Assembly: GCA_015060075.1 (NCBI GenBank)
Contig: SUZE01000001.1
Span: forward strand, 62,001-126,000
Direction of reading: 5' to 3'
DNA length: 64,000 nt
DNA from: Rikenellaceae bacterium
GTDB taxonomy: Bacteria; Bacteroidota; Bacteroidia; Bacteroidales; Rikenellaceae
Positions 61,036 through 64,000 of this stretch are shown here, piece after piece (position 1 is the first letter of the stretch; each line of letters starts with the position of its first letter). Made by a program: the position numbers and the translations under genes. A model generated the notes under the pieces. It did not search any database, was not told the DNA's origin, and saw only the letters and a list, made by a program, of their open reading frames with translations.

Positions 61036-64000
61036 ATGATTTCACAAAATGTTATAGACAGAATCCAAGACCTAGATATTATCACGGTCATAGAGAATGA
61101 AGGTGTCCACCTCACAAAGAAAGGCGTGGACTACGAGTGTTGCTGTCCATTCCACGGCGAGAAAACACCTTCATTTAAGGTGTCAATCAAACGAAACAGA
61201 TATCACTGCTTTGGTTGCAATGCTGATGGCGACTCGATAAACTTCATTATGGAGACCAAGCATATGAAGTTCTACGAGGCGGTTGAGTACCTTGCAGACA
61301 AGTACGATATTCCATACGAGAAGGAAGAACCTTCTGCGGAAGAACGAGAACGAAGGTATCTCCATTCTCAACTTATGGAGATAAACCGTGTGGCGATAGA
61401 ATACTTCCGCTTATGCTATGAGCAAGCACCGGGAGCGAAAACATATGCAGAGGATAGATGGAAGGAGAATACCATCAACCTATTCCAAATTGGTTACGCT
61501 CCAGCAAGACCGGGACTGATTGAGTATTGTCAGAAAAAGGGATATAAGACCGATATCCTTCTAAAAGCAGGGTTAGTAAAGAAAAGCCAAAACGATGGAT
61601 CTCTTTACGAAACTTTTAGAGAGAGGTTGGTTTTCCCAATCCTCAATCGCACAGGAAACATTGTCGGTTTTACAGGTCGATACTTCGGTAAGAAGAAAGA
61701 CCTACCGAAATATCTCAACACGGAGGAAACAGAATTATTTTCAAAGAAGAGCATCTTGTTCGGACTCCACTTGGCACTTCGAGAGGCAAAGACAAAATCA
61801 ACGATAGTGTTAGTGGAGGGCAACCCAGATGTTGTTAGACTCCACGAAATAGGAGTTGGCAATGCAGTGGCACCGATGGGCACAGCATTGACAATTGAGC
61901 AAATAGGCATAATCAGCCAATATGCCAAGAATGTAATTATTGTTGGCGATACAGATAAAGCCGGAGTAACAGCAATTATCAAGAATGGTCAGGCTCTGCT
62001 CGAAGCTGGGCTCAATGTGCGACTGATGATTATTCCGGACAAGAGCAAAGACCCTGACGAGTATTTCAAAACACACCCAAGAGACTTTGATGATTGTCTT
62101 GCTCGACACACCCACGACTATATTCCGTGGATGTGCCAACGGCTGATGGCTGACAAGAATTCACAGACAGAGATTGCATCGACCATCACGGAGATAGCGG
62201 AGTTGCTGGCTCTTTGCCAAGACCAACGCACAGTTGATATGTATATTGAGCAGTTCTCAAAGTTATACAAGAATGCTCGTATATGGCAAGAAGAGTACTA
62301 CAAGGCAAAGAATAGTCGTGAGCGCAAACGAAATAAAGCAACAAATGAGGACTCGGAAGAAATGGCAAAAGAGTATGGCTTCTATGTCCGAGATAATTGT
62401 TACTATGGCTCTATTAGACGAGCAGACGACAAGCGTTGGTCTAATTTTATTTTGATACCAATCATTCATATCCGAGACGAGCGCAATGCCCGCCGTATCT
62501 TTTTGATGCGAAATATCAAAAAGCAAGAGGCAGTCATCAAATTCGCCCAAAGCGAGTTGGTTTCATTTGCCGACTTCAAGACTCGCATCGAGACAAAGGG
62601 TAATTATGTTTGGGAGGCATCGCAAGCAGAACTGACGCTATTGAAGAAATATCTCTATGATGATACGCCATCAGCAGACGAAATCAAGCAGCTCGGCTGG
62701 CAGAAACGATACGGCTTCTATGCTTGGGGCAACGGAGGTCTCGATGATGGACACTTCGAGAAAGCCGATGACTACGGCATTATAACAATGAAGGGGCAAA
62801 AGTTCTATTTGCCCGGCTGTTCCCGTGATACCCGTGACGACACACAGGGATATCAGCATCAACGCAAATTCGTGTATGCCGTAACAAACGACATATCTTT
62901 GATGGACTACTCGCAAATGCTGATACGCTCATTTGGCGATAACGCAAAGGTTGCATTATGCTTCCTCTTTGCGACACTCTTCAAAGATATTGTGGTGAGT
63001 GTTACGACCTCATTCCCAATTCTCAACTTATTTGGTCCGAAAGGAACAGGTAAGTCAGAACTTGGTCACTCGCTGACATCGTTCTTTATTCCAAATAATA
63101 TAGCACCGAACATCAACAACACCACAAAGGCTGCTCTGGCTGAGGCTGTCGCCGAGGTGTCTAATGCTGTCGTACATTTAGACGAGTACAAAAACTCTTT
63201 GGAAATCGAGAAGCGAGAGTTCTTGAAAGGATTATGGGACGGAGCTGGTCGCTCACGAATGAATATGGATAACGACAAGAAGAGAGAGACTACTGCTGTC
63301 GATTGCGGAGTGGTTATGTCCGGGCAAGAAATGCCAACAGCCGATATCGCTTTGTTCAATCGACTCGTATTCTTAACCTTCTCCAAGTCGGAATTTTCAG
63401 ACGAGGAGAAAAAGAACTACGAAGCTCTGAAAATTGTGGAGAAGCGAGGGCTGACACACCTAACCGGAGAGGTATTGAAACTTCGAGAAAAGTTCCGAGG
63501 CAATTTCAGATCTGCGTGGGATAATGTTATCACGGACTTATCAAACAATGTCCGTCAGCACGCAGTCGAAGACCGAACTCTTAAAAATTGGGCTACCATA
63601 CTCGCTGCGTTCCGATCTATTGAACCGTATATCTCAATGCCGTTCAATTATGGAGATATGCTCGCCATCTCAACAAAACTCTGCGTTGAGCAGAATAGCA
63701 AGACCAAGCAGAACAACGAATTGTCGGGCTTCTGGGAGATTGTCGATATTCTTGTTGCATCTAGTAAGATATGGATTGAAGCGGACTTCCGTATTAAAAT
63801 GGGTACGGGAACAGGAAAGAAGATATCGATACAGGAGTCAAGAACAGGATTGGAACTCGACTCTTCAAAGAGATACCTATATATCAACTTTGCGAGAATA
63901 TCCCAACTATACGCCAAAGAGGGTAAAGATTCTAATGGTAAGACTATACCAAGAGAAACACTAAAATACTACTTGGAGCACTCACCTGAATTTTGCGGTA
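61036..64000 (+). CDS. DnaG-like primase fused to AAA+/helicase-like domain; truncated by window edge
   Basis: Manual translation, open to the end: CHC2 finger CCCPFHGEKTPSFKVSIKRNRYHCFGCNADGDSINFIME; TOPRIM VEGNPDVVRLHE...VGDTDKAG; Walker A LFGPKGTGKSELG; at least 988 aa; absent from ORF track because it has no stop. Confidence 0.85.
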   Translation, partial: MISQNVIDRIQDLDIITVIENEGVHLTKKGVDYECCCPFHGEKTPSFKVSIKRNRYHCFGCNADGDSINFIMETKHMKFYEAVEYLADKYDIPYEKEEPSAEERERRYLHSQLMEINRVAIEYFRLCYEQAPGAKTYAEDRWKENTINLFQIGYAPARPGLIEYCQKKGYKTDILLKAGLVKKSQNDGSLYETFRERLVFPILNRTGNIVGFTGRYFGKKKDLPKYLNTEETELFSKKSILFGLHLALREAKTKSTIVLVEGNPDVVRLHEIGVGNAVAPMGTALTIEQIGIISQYAKNVIIVGDTDKAGVTAIIKNGQALLEAGLNVRLMIIPDKSKDPDEYFKTHPRDFDDCLARHTHDYIPWMCQRLMADKNSQTEIASTITEIAELLALCQDQRTVDMYIEQFSKLYKNARIWQEEYYKAKNSRERKRNKATNEDSEEMAKEYGFYVRDNCYYGSIRRADDKRWSNFILIPIIHIRDERNARRIFLMRNIKKQEAVIKFAQSELVSFADFKTRIETKGNYVWEASQAELTLLKKYLYDDTPSADEIKQLGWQKRYGFYAWGNGGLDDGHFEKADDYGIITMKGQKFYLPGCSRDTRDDTQGYQHQRKFVYAVTNDISLMDYSQMLIRSFGDNAKVALCFLFATLFKDIVVSVTTSFPILNLFGPKGTGKSELGHSLTSFFIPNNIAPNINNTTKAALAEAVAEVSNAVVHLDEYKNSLEIEKREFLKGLWDGAGRSRMNMDNDKKRETTAVDCGVVMSGQEMPTADIALFNRLVFLTFSKSEFSDEEKKNYEALKIVEKRGLTHLTGEVLKLREKFRGNFRSAWDNVITDLSNNVRQHAVEDRTLKNWATILAAFRSIEPYISMPFNYGDMLAISTKLCVEQNSKTKQNNELSGFWEIVDILVASSKIWIEADFRIKMGTGTGKKISIQESRTGLELDSSKRYLYINFARISQLYAKEGKDSNGKTIPRETLKYYLEHSPEFCG

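Overview
This is a 64-kb Bacteroidota (Bacteroidales-like) chromosomal window. Almost all of positions 1-59,450 is housekeeping DNA: a GH106-like glycoside hydrolase (cut by the left edge), menG, lysS, tpiA, queA, tyrS, dnaX, an N-domain-less ClpB, tsaE, a ctpA-like protease, fhs, nfo, tnaA, rlmN, hflX, upp, an EF-G paralog, dprA, tatD, an asparaginase, dapF, a BamA/TamA-like porin, dxs, a moxR/bat-type operon and tdk. From about 59,910 to the right edge a mobile element appears to begin: a tRNA 3'-end-like remnant, divergent HTH/small regulators, and a large primase-helicase that runs off the window. The most unusual signals are non-coding. (i) Two paralogous four-helix-bundle genes are each embedded in their own inverted repeat/hairpin arrays; one sits in an ~0.8-kb unit with ~30-bp terminal inverted repeats. 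(ii) A family of ~125-bp palindromes follows the stop codons of + strand genes, with a conserved CACATAC-N-GTATGCTGCG core and compensatory changes in the arms. (iii) dnaX carries an A10 tract right after the clamp-loader core, and slippage in either direction meets an immediate stop. (iv) Several families of short word repeats occupy intergenic space and in two cases encode gene C-termini. All calls come from reading the sequence and the ORF track; no database search was run.
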